Position numbers and translations under genes: made by a program. From positions 22,196,462 to 22,260,461 of the forward strand of contig NC_034015.1 in the NCBI RefSeq assembly GCF_000346465.2: a stretch of 64,000 nt of DNA. The letters run 5' to 3'. Origin of the DNA: Prunus persica (Eukaryota; Streptophyta; Magnoliopsida; Rosales; Rosaceae). The notes beneath the pieces were generated by a model. That model was not told the origin of the DNA. It did no database searches and saw nothing but the letters and a program-made list of their open reading frames with translations. Positions 50,405-62,104 of the stretch are shown in pieces. Positions within the stretch are counted from its first letter, which is position 1, and the number at the start of each line of letters is the position of its first letter.

Positions 50405-50787
50405 GTCACTGAATTTTGAAGTTTTATTTTGGTCAATGTGCTGCATTTTTCGTGAATTCCCCAGCCACTGCTTTGATAGAGTCAACACCAGCCCACCTAC
50501 CACGGCCGCAACCAATCGCAGCCCAGCGACACCTACCCCATCAACAACCCACCATCCACTGTTCTCGTATCGAGGGGTAGTCGGCGAACACCGCCTCAGC
50601 GGGCTTGCGTGTTCGCCGGACAAGTAGAAGGCTGCGCATTCCTTTAAGGCTTATTAATTTTCATGAGTTAATAAATGTTTTAATATTTTAATAGGAAACA
50701 GACGAAAGAGACTTATTGTAACCGTTTGTAAATATACATACGGTGAACAAATTGCAACACAGTGACCAAATAAAACTTCACTGTCAA
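50405..50787. mobile_element. Possible TIR element with about 45-bp imperfect inverted ends
   Basis: The left end has gtcactgaattttgaag then tttattttggtcaatgtg. The minus-strand right end has gacagtgaagttttattt then ggtcactgtgttgcaa. The match is imperfect and no target duplication was found. Confidence 0.5.
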
Positions 50788-50977
50788 AACCGACCCACCA
50801 ACCATTTCACATCCTTGTATACTTCCTCGGTCCCACCACTCTCACTGGCACCCAGAAAACGGCGAACGCGTTTGCTTGGGCTTGAGTTGGGTTGGTGGCG
50901 TGGGACCTACCACACCTACTCTACTCCTTCCACTCCTCGCCTCTCGTCAACTTCTCCAATTTCTCGGCGTCCTCTTA

Positions 50978-51630
50978 GAGCTTCTCCAGCGGCACAGCCC
51001 AGCCCAAGGCTAGGGAGGAAAAAAAAAAAAAAGGTGTTCCAGCGGACAGCCCAGGCCCCAGGGCAAGGTGGGACCCAGCAACCTGGACTGGCCCGAGGGC
51101 AAGGTTGGCCCGAGCTCCAACCCTCGTTTTGGTGCTACAGTATCGCTACAGTACCACTACAGTACCGCAGTGCTACAGTGATGCTACAGTGTCTGGCGCT
51201 ACAGTACCACTAAAAGTCCACGTGTCGCGCTCTGAGCTCTCCGATCAGATTTTTTTCTCCAATCCAACGGCAGCCAATTTTTGTGCAATAAAAAAATGAA
51301 AAAAAATTGAATTTTAAAAAAAAAAATACCAAAAAAATACTCTTTTTTTTTTTCTATAAATACCAAAAAAATTTCCGATTGAGATATGAATTTTATAATA
51401 AATATTGATATGTACGAACCCAAAAATATTATCTGAAAATATTACCCAAATTAATTATTTTCATTAAAAAATAGGAGGAAAAAACAAAAAAATGAATAGT
51501 AATTGCCATGGCTAAGGGCAACGGGTGGAGACACAATTTACTATTTGCAAGGGCAGCCACTATTCACGTGAATAGTGCTTGCCCTAGCTCCACCCTTGCC
51601 ATGGCTAAGGGCAAATGGGTGGAGTTGCTC
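50978..51630. mobile_element. Tourist-like (PIF/Harbinger) element with TTA duplication and CTACAGTA repeats
   Basis: The left end is gagcttctccagcgg; the right end on the minus strand is gagcaactccaccca. TTA flanks both sides (50975-50977 and 51631-51633). The 653-bp body includes several ctacagta/gctacagt units (51130-51215) and a hairpin around attcacgtgaatagtg. Non-coding. Confidence 0.78.
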
Positions 51631-52014
51631 TTATATATAAATATAATAGCTTGTTTTTGTTCAGATATTTTTTCTTTCTTCTTTTGATGTGTTCCTTGCT
51701 GGAGGATTCATCATGGGCAAAGTCGTGGGGTCTCTCGTTCCGCACATCAGAGTTTTCCCCATGATTTTGGCCCAAAACTCAGCTGATCCTTTTCTCCTCT
51801 TCAGACACTTGCATGGTGATAACACTTTTGCCCAATAAAATTACGGTACAAGTGACGACTTTTTCATTATTGGCCAGCAAATTGATGTAAGTGTAAACTG
51901 TTCAATAAATACCTCAAAGAGACCGAGCTCCCCAAAAACAATTCAGTTGTATGTTTCCAGGCCCACGAAAACAAACAAAAAGCATTTAATCCGCCAGTGG
52001 AGTGGACAGTGTCC

Positions 52015-52029
52015 CTCCCTCCCTCCCTC

Positions 52030-52067
<38 letters not shown>
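52015..52067. repeat. (CCCT)n(GA)n compound microsatellite
   Basis: Four CCCT units followed by about 17 GA units. Confidence 0.9.
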
Positions 52068-52070
<3 letters not shown>

Positions 52071-53629
52071 GGATATTTTTTAGTGCTGCACTCTGTCTGA
52101 TCTGATCCAACAGTTGGTGCATCGTACCAAGCACAATGCGAAAATCCAACCAGCCTAAAATTAAATTAAATTAATCTACCCATCACTTGAAGACGATGAA
52201 ACGATCACTTGACCCAGTGAGAAACCAAAATTATTTATCAGAACAGAAGAAACTCATTCACTGAATTCTAATGTGACCACGCAGATCCAAAGAAAGTTAA
52301 CCAGCGCACAACACCAACCAATTTCAACTGTCTTAAGTTGAAAGTAAACCCTCCTACTGTCGCTATGTGTGTTGTGTTGGTGTGGTTTTCATAACTCTGC
52401 TTTCGCATTTCCATAGTCTGTCTAGTCAAACACTTCTAACCACAACAATAATCTCTTATTAAACTAGAACAGACGCATACTTATTATCCAAACAAGAAAA
52501 GAAAAGAAAAGGTGCAGAAACACATTTAATACAACATCCTCATCAACCCTATGCAAGGAATATAAAATACTTGCTTTGTGAGATTAACACCTCTGATTCT
52601 CTTCTTCTTCTTTTTTTTTTTCTCTTTAGGGAGGGGAGGGGGCTTTATTATCACTTAGGTTTGGTACATTTGTTACAACATGCATTGCAAAGAATTGATC
52701 CTTAGTTTAATGAAACAGCAGTGTGAAATCTAAATCAGCGTTCACTAACTTTAGTTATTGGGTACCTGTGACAGAACAAAGATAAATATCAGGGTAACCA
52801 TGTTGTGCATTCAGTTTAAAGCAATTATTAGCCATGCCTCAGAAAGGAATATGGACATACTGTCATACATGTTACGATTGCGGACCACCATATGTCATCC
52901 TTGCTTCAGCAGAATCCTTCATGATGAAAATAAGCACCAAAGCAAAATATATCATCAAACATTGCACATGAAAAACAAGTAGTACCAGCAAATGAATATA
53001 CAAGACTATTTTTTTTTTTTACACAAGGCTCAAGTGGATACATGAACACAAATGTCGATAAAGTCATGGGCAGAACCACACATAGGCCTGATGTGGCCAG
53101 GGCCCCCCAACTCCAGCAACTCCCTTGAAGTTCATATAAAACCTACAAAACTATGTCTGAAATAAGCGCATGTCGCAAATTCTCCATTAAAATGGAAGTG
53201 GAGGTACGGCAACACATCCATGCAAAATCAAAGATGCAATGCATTTCTTTGAAATTTTGTCCTCCCAATCTCACCACAGAACCCCCAAAACCTCTCCCCT
53301 TCCCAGTACCCTTAAAAACTATATTATAGTCACACAGGCCATATGTAAGTATGTACGTATCAGTATGTATGCTTATACCGAATTAAGTAGTAGATCTAGC
53401 CTTGGTACTGGTAGAACCCAGTGCTCATGTCTGACCAAACAAAGCAAGAACAGCCCTCTCATATCATAGGTTTTGTTTAATTCTCATGACAACTTTGCTT
53501 AGAAAGTGCAAAGAGTTAGCAAACACGAGTGTGAGACATCGTATGGATAAAATTTGGGAACAAGGGACTGAGGATGAGGATATAAAATGCATTAATAAAG
53601 GAATAATTTGCACTTGCCTCACAATCATA

Positions 53630-56600
53630 TCACAGTGTTACAAGTTCCCATTCTTCTTTTGACATGTCAAGGAATTCGATGCCACCATCTTCAAACATGA
53701 TCTGCAACCAAAAAAATAGGTCCATTTTCAATATCTTAATTTATTACAATAATAACATTTTATTGTTCTCTCTCAAAAAAGTAATTCATCTCTTACTGAG
53801 TGTTTTTTGGAATATCTATCAAACCGCTTGATAATCCCAAAGGATCTGAAACATTGGAAAATAAAGAATAATATTCAGCATCAGCAGATTTAATTAAATA
53901 ACATGTCACCTCAGAATTTAGAGCATCAACAGATATGTATAGAAAATGAAAAAAAAACAAGCAGTACAAATCAATTATAAATAACTTCAACAGAGAAGAC
54001 ATCAACCTAAGGCTATTGTTCCAACTGAGAAACTTGTAAAAATCTTTTGACTGTAAACATCACAAACACACACATAGAGCCATGAAGGCATTGACATTTG
54101 ACGCTGTCCATTTCACATCTATTATTGCTCCAAAATAAATTTTAAGATCTCTTATGATGCCTAATGTTTTCCTATTGTTCCCATAACATAGGTGGGAAAA
54201 CAAAGATGTTTTCTCCAATTTCCACCTCTTGTTTGGTTTTCGTAAAATCTTTAAACTTTCTTGAGGTAGTGAAGATCAGCAACCTTAGCAACATCAGAAG
54301 GCCACTAAATCAAACCCATGATTTTAGTATCATGCGGGGGTTAGTTTTCAGAATTTCCCAGATTAGAAGCAGGAGGACCTCACAATATTTTTTCTTCATA
54401 TTGCACATAAAATAAAACAACTAACACCAGTGCATAACACATTGAGGAATATGAAGCATTACTCTAAAGTGAAAGATTCATAGATATTCTGAAATTACCT
54501 CTGATTCGTGGGGCGACTTATTCGAATCACTTCACCAATGCAATTACAAGAACGTGTACCTCTTTGGTTATGGAAAGGTTGTGAATTTCCTAACGGACAA
54601 GAGGATATGAAACAAGAGTTTCAAATAGTATATCATTAATTTTGAAACACTAGTAAAAAACAATAAATACATAATAGAAAAAAGCTCACCTATATGTAGA
54701 CCCCCGTTCTGATAAACCTTTTCCAGAAAAGAGTCCCACAATTAGTCCAAGTTTGCAGAACTTCAAATATAATTATTACAAAAGAAAAAAAGGCAGTCAT
54801 TTGTACAGCTAAAAACTTTACAAAGTCAACAAAGGCAATAAATCATAGCCAACATGGAAACATTTCAGCGGCAACTCTTGGAGCTGATTTCAGACATCCA
54901 TCCTCCAGTATATTAGTCATAACAAACTTATATCCAGTATGGGTAGGTGAAATGAGGAGGGTTAGTGTGCTGGGAGGGAAAATAAGCACTAATGAGAATT
55001 AAAATGCTAGCAGTGCAAAAGTTTTCATTTCTACAATATGCCACTTAATTTGCAAGAGGGAAGGGTAAAAATCAAAAGTTGTCCAACCTGTTTCAATAAG
55101 GACCATCTAGAACTAATTGAATGGTGATTACACGAAAATGGTCTATGACATCAAACTTTTAAATGATCGTTTAAATTAGCAGCAAAACTTTGTAGGGCTT
55201 TGGCAGATTGGTGGTGATTTTCAAAACATATAAATTTCTGTTAGAAGTAAACAGAGACACTTGTACATACGTCTTTAGCAGAAAGAATTGCTTTCAATTT
55301 GGGAGAGGACACAGCCACCTGACATGCTACTAGTTTCAAAGCAGCAACTGATGACATCTTTGGCTTGGTAGGTCTGACACCAAGTTTTCGCCGACAACCA
55401 CGTGCACCGCAATGGCAATCTTGATCTGCACCAAATTGAACAAACCTGCTAAATTTATTAGACTGGACTAGAGGAATACAAAGTTTCACATCTAGCGATA
55501 GTTTTAGTGCAAAGGAAGTCCATGATGATTCTAGAAAAACATGCATAAATTAGTAAAGCATTAAATTAAAGGGTTATGCATGTGTTCATACTGATAATCA
55601 TAGGTCAGGTGTTCTCCCTTTTTTACGTCACGAGTTGCGAATATACCAATTCTTGTTTCGCCATCGATTATCCTTCAAAGAAAAGAACAAGGAATACATG
55701 TAAGATATAGTATTAACTATAAATTGACCTAAAAATCAGTAACAAGGTCAAGTAGAAGACCATTTTTGCATCTCAGTATTAGGACAACAACTATGGTTTA
55801 TATATCTCGACTTGTTTCCTTTGTATGTGGCATCAATAACCATATCTCGATTGATTTCACATAAGTAAAAGTTTGTTTCTCCACGGTGTTTCATATTCCA
55901 TAGCCTTTCCTCGCATGTTTTGTCATCAATAACTGTTCAAAGAAACAGCATTGATTAATAGGTTTCAAATGATATTTTTGGTAAGACGATAACTTTCAAA
56001 TATAAAACAAGCTGCATGTCATGTAGAGCAAAAAAGGACTAAGGAAGTTACCTTCTCCCACATATTCTATCACAAATTCTCCTTGCTTAATATCTTCATC
56101 CGCCACAATTCCAGAACCACATTTCTCAGTCTACAAGAATACCCTATTCCATTAAGTCGCTTAACAATGTCTATAATTCTAATAAATAAATACAGTTACT
56201 GGAAACAATTTAATCAATGTACAAGGCATTAGAAGACCAAAGAAAAAATAATAACAATAAATGATTTCCAAACATGCAATGCAAGCAGCCTCCCTTATGT
56301 GAAAAATATGTTGCCCTGGAATCTATCTTCTCCGTTCCAAAATTGAGACCCTTGATATTTTTATGGGGTGACAATCAATTACATAAAACGATGAGTTGAA
56401 TAGTTATATTGCTGAAATGTAGCAAAACAGACGCCAACTAAATTGCAGATAATGCAAGTTTAATAAATGTCCACCAACATGGAAGACAAATATCTGAATA
56501 GAGAGTCAGCTATCTCTTCAAAGAACCTTTCAGCCTTCAACTTATGCTATTATACGTGTAAAAACATGAATCAAAAGGTCTGCAAAGTAAATAAATTCAT

Positions 56601-58868
56601 ATGATTTGCGGTTCATAAAAACCTGAATAGCATCCAAATAGATACTAACAAAAGCTATTACTTCAGACAGAACTTCAACTTATGCTAATTTGTATGTTTA
56701 AACTTGAGCATTTCATATCTGCAGTTCCTCCTGCTCTTCTTAAGAAGTTACAAGTCTCCCCCATACCTATTAAATTTTTCTCTATTTCTATTATCTTTTC
56801 AGAAAAATAAAAATATACAAAATCTTAACCACTGCAATTTATATTCCAACATAAGGCGCATTACCTGCACCAGTTTCATCTTCTTCACAGGCCGGTGCTG
56901 GAATGGTTTGTTCAGACAGGAACTTCCACATTTACAGACTGAGGAACAGCTAGACAGAAGCATCCTGCAGATATAACACATTCAACTTATTTATTTTTAG
57001 ACAAAAAATAAAACCTGAATATACACTATCACATAGAAAATTAATGGCCCTTTTTCCCTATATCTACATCTGCCTGCGTCAATAACATCATAATGCCTAA
57101 GGTTGCAAGTCACCGAACATCACAACCATAGGTTTCATCCCCTTAATTAGTTCCAAAAGGAAAATGAAAAACAATCAAAAACCCACAGCAAGCATATTCT
57201 TCTGTAGTATAAATGCCTGCACTTCTCTATGAAAAGGCATTTAATCCCTCAATTGAGTGGAACACTGCCGAATAGCTGTGCCCCCTCAATGAACAATGTT
57301 TATAAAACAGCATCACTCACTGGACTGGAATCCTGTTGAAGAGGTATGCCTTGCATAACTTACTTACTGCCTGTACCCAAACTTTATCAAGATAAGAGTT
57401 CAAAGTAAAAAGTTAGGATCTTAGGAAATACTAGACTATGGTTAAATATCCATGTCCAAAAGATCAAAATGATGTACAAGTACAGTACAAGATGATTAAA
57501 TGCAACCTTTACATTGCTCCTTTATTACACATGAGGTAACACAAACACCATTGACAATGATCGTCCTTACCCACAATGGCAATCTCTACCACAAACACTA
57601 GAAGACCCTTGTGATGGGCTGCAGGAACAGAATATGCCATCATCCTCAAGTCGTCTTTTAATCTTCTTCGTGAGATATATATCTTAAATTTGTCAACGAA
57701 ACTAAGAGTGGAGAGAGAATTAAAAAAAACACTTCCAACGCATATAAAACCATTGAATAAACAGACAGATGGAACATATCCAAGAAAATAGGCAGCAATA
57801 CAAAAATATTAAACTATGGCAAGTCCAACCTATGAGGAGTGTTTCATGGGGAAAGAAAAGAAGAGAAAACCCGATAGGTATGTAACATGCACTAAAGTAT
57901 ATAAAATTAAAATGATAATTTCCAACATGAAAAGGTTTGTTCAATAAAAATTTAAAATTAGTGAGTTCAAGACTTAAGAGGATACTGCGCTTTATAAAAG
58001 TGTAGGGCATCGGTTTCCATTTATTAAACCAATCTGGAAGTTCAAAATCTACAGGATTTCCAATCTGCTTCAGCAACTTGTTGAATACGTTCCCAATGTG
58101 ACTTCGCTCAGAATTCTGATAAGCAAGAACTCAAGTCATAAAATTTCATAAGCATAGAAAGCAAATATAAGGAAATAAGAACAATATAGCAACCATTCCT
58201 TGGAAGGAAAAAAAACTCATTGAAAACATCATGAGCAAGCAAAGGCATCCAGGGAAAATGAAAAAACAGAGAGAGAAGAATAAAATTAAACAAAGAAAAT
58301 CAGAAAATCTGGTGAGCACTGGAAGCCTTACCCCAACACTAAATAAATAAATCAACAAGAAGAAGCCAGAATAAATGTGTTGTTCCCAATAATTTAAAAT
58401 GGGAAACATAAGTAATTCGCAGCCAGAAGCCATAGACCAAAACATTGTAAGAGGAAGGATAGAAGCTTATCCTACGCAACATCGCATAGAACGTTAAACA
58501 AACTTGTGAGAAGAAAGCGAATCTCTCAAAACAATGCCACATTATCAGTTTCTCCAAACATGTTTCTCAAGTCCTTTCATTTGAATTATATTAAAGCTAA
58601 AATAAAAAGGTAGTATGTCAGCAATAATTTTTTCTCGATGGGCATCCTACGACGAACCGACAGTTGACTTATAGAAATCTGCAATTGCATCAAATATACA
58701 TTATATACAGCTTAGTGATTTAGTGACCCAATTACGTAAATAAGCATTTGAAACAAAATCAGAGACACATTTAGACAAATTTGACATATCATTCATTCAA
58801 TTACTAAGGATATATCAAATATTGGGGGATTCAATTGCAGAAAAAACAACCTTGTTCATAGCAGGCAT
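53630..58868 (-). CDS. ASHH3: Histone-lysine N-methyltransferase, ASHH3 type (AWS-SET-post-SET)
   Basis: Twelve coding exons on the minus strand, 368 aa: 58868-58851, 58115-57986, 57682-57571, 56964-56865, 56130-56052, 55932-55761, 55672-55592, 55445-55271, 54717-54690, 54589-54499, 53845-53797 and 53701-53630. A Cys-rich AWS domain (about residues 65-110: FCSCSPSQ, CHCGMLLSSCSSVCKCGSSC) precedes the SET domain (about 117-235). The SET motifs are KCGSGIVADEDI for S-adenosylmethionine, NKSRYINHSC and LTYDYQF. Post-SET DCHCGARGCRRKLG follows. The tail has the conserved CIGEVIRISRPT and MFEDGGIEFLDMSKEEW block. Length and exon order match Arabidopsis ASHH3/SDG7 (363 aa). Class members methylate histone H3, mainly K36. 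The motif usually written NHSCxPN reads NHSCCPN. The 6-aa first exon and 28-nt exon 9 are the least certain, though both restore frame and homology. Confidence 0.94.
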
Positions 58869-59402
58869 GGCACCAAGAGCCGCCACCGTGTAATAATTCA
58901 ACAACTCACTATAGAAAGCCAGAGAACTTCCACTCGACCAGGACGCTTGGACCTAGCTAGGTATATCTTCTGCATACACTACACCGGGGGTGATGACTGA
59001 TGGCCAAGTCCAAGTCCAAAACCAAGTCGTGGAGTAAGAAAAGAAAATAATATTTTCAGTACAGATGTAGAGTAGGGACTGGAGATGATGGGTTTGGGGA
59101 TGAGGAGAAATGGTGAGATTTTGTTGGCTGTGAGCGAACCTCTACGATCCTTGGAGTCGTGGTTCCCAGTTTGATGCGCGTCTCAATTTGGGTAACAGAA
59201 ATGGGTTGAGTTGGCATTACATGGATATGGATGGAATTATCAATATCCTTCAGGGTAATTTGGGTAACAAAACATTTGGCGATTGTTTTGCAGGCAAATG
59301 ACGTTGAGAATGTCCGAGGAAAAGAAAGTGGTGCGTAGGAAAGGAGATGGGTCAATTGGGAAGATATCAATGTCATTGTGGAAAAAGTTTCTTCCTATAA
59401 AC
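58869..59402 (-). promoter_or_regulatory. Probable leader and promoter of ASHH3
   Basis: Sequence immediately upstream of the start codon on the minus strand. No coding region is supported. The right border is a hAT element, so the promoter available between start codon and transposon is only about 530 bp. Confidence 0.35.
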
Positions 59403-59507
59403 TTAGGGCTGGAAAATCGGAGCGGTCGCGGTTGAGAAAACCCCAAATCGGGGGTTCACCGAACCAAATTGATATGTGTGTGAAATTGTGCAAATATATG
59501 CATTATA

Positions 59508-60519
59508 GGGGTCGTTTGGTACAGTGGACTATCATAGATTGGACTAAATTCTGAGACTGTCTTGGATTAGCTCGGATTGGACTAAGTTGGATTAAGTACT
59601 GACCTATGTTTGGTGCTGTATCGGACTAAGAAACTGAATTGTAAAAATAATGAAGACCTATGTTTAATGTTGTGTCGGACTAAAAATAATTATTTTAATA
59701 TTTAATTTTAATTAATAAAATTCTATTATTTAATTTTAATTAAGGCTTTTTTGACATAAAAATAAATAAAAAGAAAACAAATAAATTCTAACATTTTTAA
59801 CAGGCTTAAACTATCTTATCTCTATTTTCTTTTTCTTTTTCTTTTTCACCTTTTCTTTCTTCCTTCCTATTTTCCCCATTGACTTTTCTTCTTCCCTCCT
59901 TCTTAGCTCGTTCATTTCTTCTTCTTTTTCCTTCTTCCTCCTTTCTTCTTCCTTCCTAAGCCTCCCTTTTTTTTTTCTTTCTTCCATTCCAGGCCGTCCC
60001 TTCTCTTTTCTTTCCTTCTTCCTATTCTTTCCTTTCTCTTTTCTTCTTACTTCCTTCCTTTTCACTCTCTCTTGCCAGATCCACTTCTGGGTTTGTGGTG
60101 GCTGCAAACACCCACCCCTCTCTCTCTCTGGTTCCACTAATTAATGGTTGTGGTGGCTGATTATGGGTGGTTTTGATGCTTTGTTTGACTGACTGGGTGG
60201 TGATGATGGTTCGATTGGGTCTGTGGTGCTGGTTATGGGTTTGATGGTGGTGGTCTGATGATCATGGACTCATGGTGGTGGTGGTCAAGCTTGTGTGTTT
60301 GATGGTGGTGGTGGTACTCGCATGTTCAAAATAGCACCATCGCTATTTTGATAACCATATTTCGGGCTCGCTTTATTAGCCAAGCGAGTCCCATTTTTTT
60401 CCCCTTTGGACTATACAATCCCATTTAAATTAATCCCCTCCCTTACCAAACATAGTTTTCAAGGACTATTTAACATAGTCCAATCCAGTGAGGCATAGTG
60501 AGGCATGCCAAACATGCCC
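59508..60519. mobile_element. TIR element nested in the hAT element
   Basis: The left end is ggggtcgtttggtacagtgg. The right end on the minus strand is gggcatgtttggcatgcc. ATA lies on both sides (59505-59507 and 60520-60522). Both ends have an inner motif with ggactat and gattggacta. The body contains a C/T-rich tract (59818-60070) and GGTGG-rich DNA. Superfamily uncertain; PIF/Harbinger is possible. Confidence 0.65.
59818..60075. repeat. Polypyrimidine tract
   Basis: About 250 bp almost purely C/T on the + strand. The Lys/Glu/Arg-rich minus-strand frame here (59811-60137) is a composition artefact. Confidence 0.85.
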
Positions 60520-60654
60520 ATAGGGGATTCGATCCCCTGACCTAAGGTTTCAAATCATTTCATCTTTCCACTGGACTGCTTGGCTTTCTTATTAATATTT
60601 TCTAAAGAGAATTCAAAGATAGTATAAAAAAATTAGGGTTTTTAACCCTAGCAT

Positions 60655-60960
60655 CTCTTCAATTCCAGACCCTATTCTTTATCTTCTTCTTTTTATTTTT
60701 CTCTCCAGCCGCCATCTTCTTTATCCCCCTCACGAGCTAATCTCTTCTTCTCCTCCCTCATCTCTTCAATTCCACCATTCTTCTTCGAAGTTCATCTCAC
60801 CATCTCTTCTTCTTCTCCTCCTCCTCCATCTTTCTTCTTGTCCCCGTCACAACCCTTCTTCTTCTGCTCCTCCTCCTCCCTCTCTCTCCTCTTCGCCTCC
60901 GGCCTTCATCTTCATCTCCTCATCTTTCTTCTTCTTCTTCTCCTTCTTTTTTTCTCTATC
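60655..60960. repeat. Second C/T-rich tract (CTTCTTCTC-type)
   Basis: Low-complexity cttcttctcctcc repeats within the outer hAT element, right of the nested insertion. Confidence 0.75.
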
Positions 60961-61152
60961 TATTGATCTATATAATTTCTTACAGTCACCAAACCATTCT
61001 GACTGATGGTTTCGGTTCAACCGAAATTGGGTAAATTAACAGAGTCGGAGTCGGCAACGGTTTCAATTTTGGGTATACCGAGTACCCTTGGTCGGTTATC
61101 GGTTGGAGCCTATTGGGTTGGTTATTGAACCGATTCCACTCCTACTATAAAC

Positions 61153-62099
61153 AAGGTGGGATGAGATCTTAGGCCACTTGTAAAAATAAAAAATAAAAAA
61201 TTTTAGACACCCTCACCCTCCGATTGGATGAGAGGAAATAACTCGGAATTTAGCTAAAAGTTATAAATTTAAAAGAAAAATAAACAATTCCCTTGTTTGG
61301 TAATTTTTATTTTAATCAAAGCATGAAATTTCATTACGAAAAACTCACCCAAAAGGATGGAACAAATACAACAATACAAGGAAGCACATATCTAATTTGC
61401 AATATCAGATGAACAGAGCAACAGACAACCCCAGATGATGATATCAACAGATAAACAAAACTAAAAGTTAATTAAAAAAAAGCTAAAAGAATAATTAAAA
61501 ACAACATTGCAACAAAAACCACAGAAACACAGAAGCATCACCAAACAACAATCATAAATCAGTAACACTCAAGGCAACCCCAGGGCAAAACAAATAGAGC
61601 CATCAGGACAAGAAGGAGGTGGTGCAAGCACCTAAGCGGTATTAGTGCCGTGACTCTACACACCTTCCAAGATAAATGCAATAAATCGCTTTGCGGATTA
61701 TCTGCTATAACAAAGGGAAGCAGGAACCGATTGGAGAACAACCAAAGCATAATGGATTGACAGAGATTTGGGGGAACAATAAAGATAAGAGGCAAGAAGT
61801 CTCAACGGAGGCATAAAGTCCCAGCAAAGAAGCATACTGCCCCAGCAAAGAGGCATAAAACCCCAACAAAGAGGCAAGAAGCCCCAAAAAAGAGCAGGAA
61901 AGCTCGAGCACGAACAGCGAAAGAAAATCAAAAACCAAGGAAGAGAGATGGGGGAGGGGTAGAGGCCTCCTCCCCCCAAAAGGAGGAGATGTGGCTCTGG
62001 ATCTGGGTTTTGCTGGGTCGCGGCACTGGAGAGAAAAGCTTCATGAAAGTTCATGTGCATGAATAAATGCTTTTAACTACCTAAGCTAAAAGCTCATTG
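61153..62099. other. Intergenic, no gene recognised
   Basis: AT-rich, then an imperfect internal repeat at 61795-61890 (units around caaagaggcataaa-gccccag, about 22-24 bp). The minus-strand frames here (for example 61698-62060) are low-complexity Leu-rich and come from this repeat. A transcribed non-coding gene cannot be excluded. Confidence 0.4.
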
Positions 62100-62104
62100 T
62101 AAAT

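Larger units (their letters stand above)
49513..53629. other. Intergenic: MTHFR upstream region and ASHH3 downstream region
   Basis: The MTHFR leader and promoter lie just above 49512, with a short CT/GA-rich stretch. Then come transposon-like DNA (TIR elements at 50405-50787 and 50978-51630) and a (CCCT)n(GA)n run. The last 1 kb may include the ASHH3 3' UTR. No gene is supported. Confidence 0.5.
59403..61144. mobile_element. 1.74-kb hAT-type element with perfect 8-bp target-site duplication
   Basis: The left end ttagggctggaaaatcgg and the minus-strand right end taggagtggaatcgg are imperfect TIRs. ctataaac is duplicated at 59395-59402 and 61145-61152. Subterminal DNA holds cggttcaaccgaa-type motifs as in other plant hAT MITEs. 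It carries a nested element (59508-60519) and long pyrimidine-rich tracts. No transposase frame. Confidence 0.82.

Noticed and set aside
59811..60137. Lys/Glu/Arg-rich 108-aa minus-strand ORF
   Set aside because: Translation of a polypyrimidine tract inside a nested transposon.
61698..62060. Leu-rich minus-strand ORFs with repeated CWGF/LCWG units
   Set aside because: They come from a short DNA tandem repeat; no homology or gene structure.
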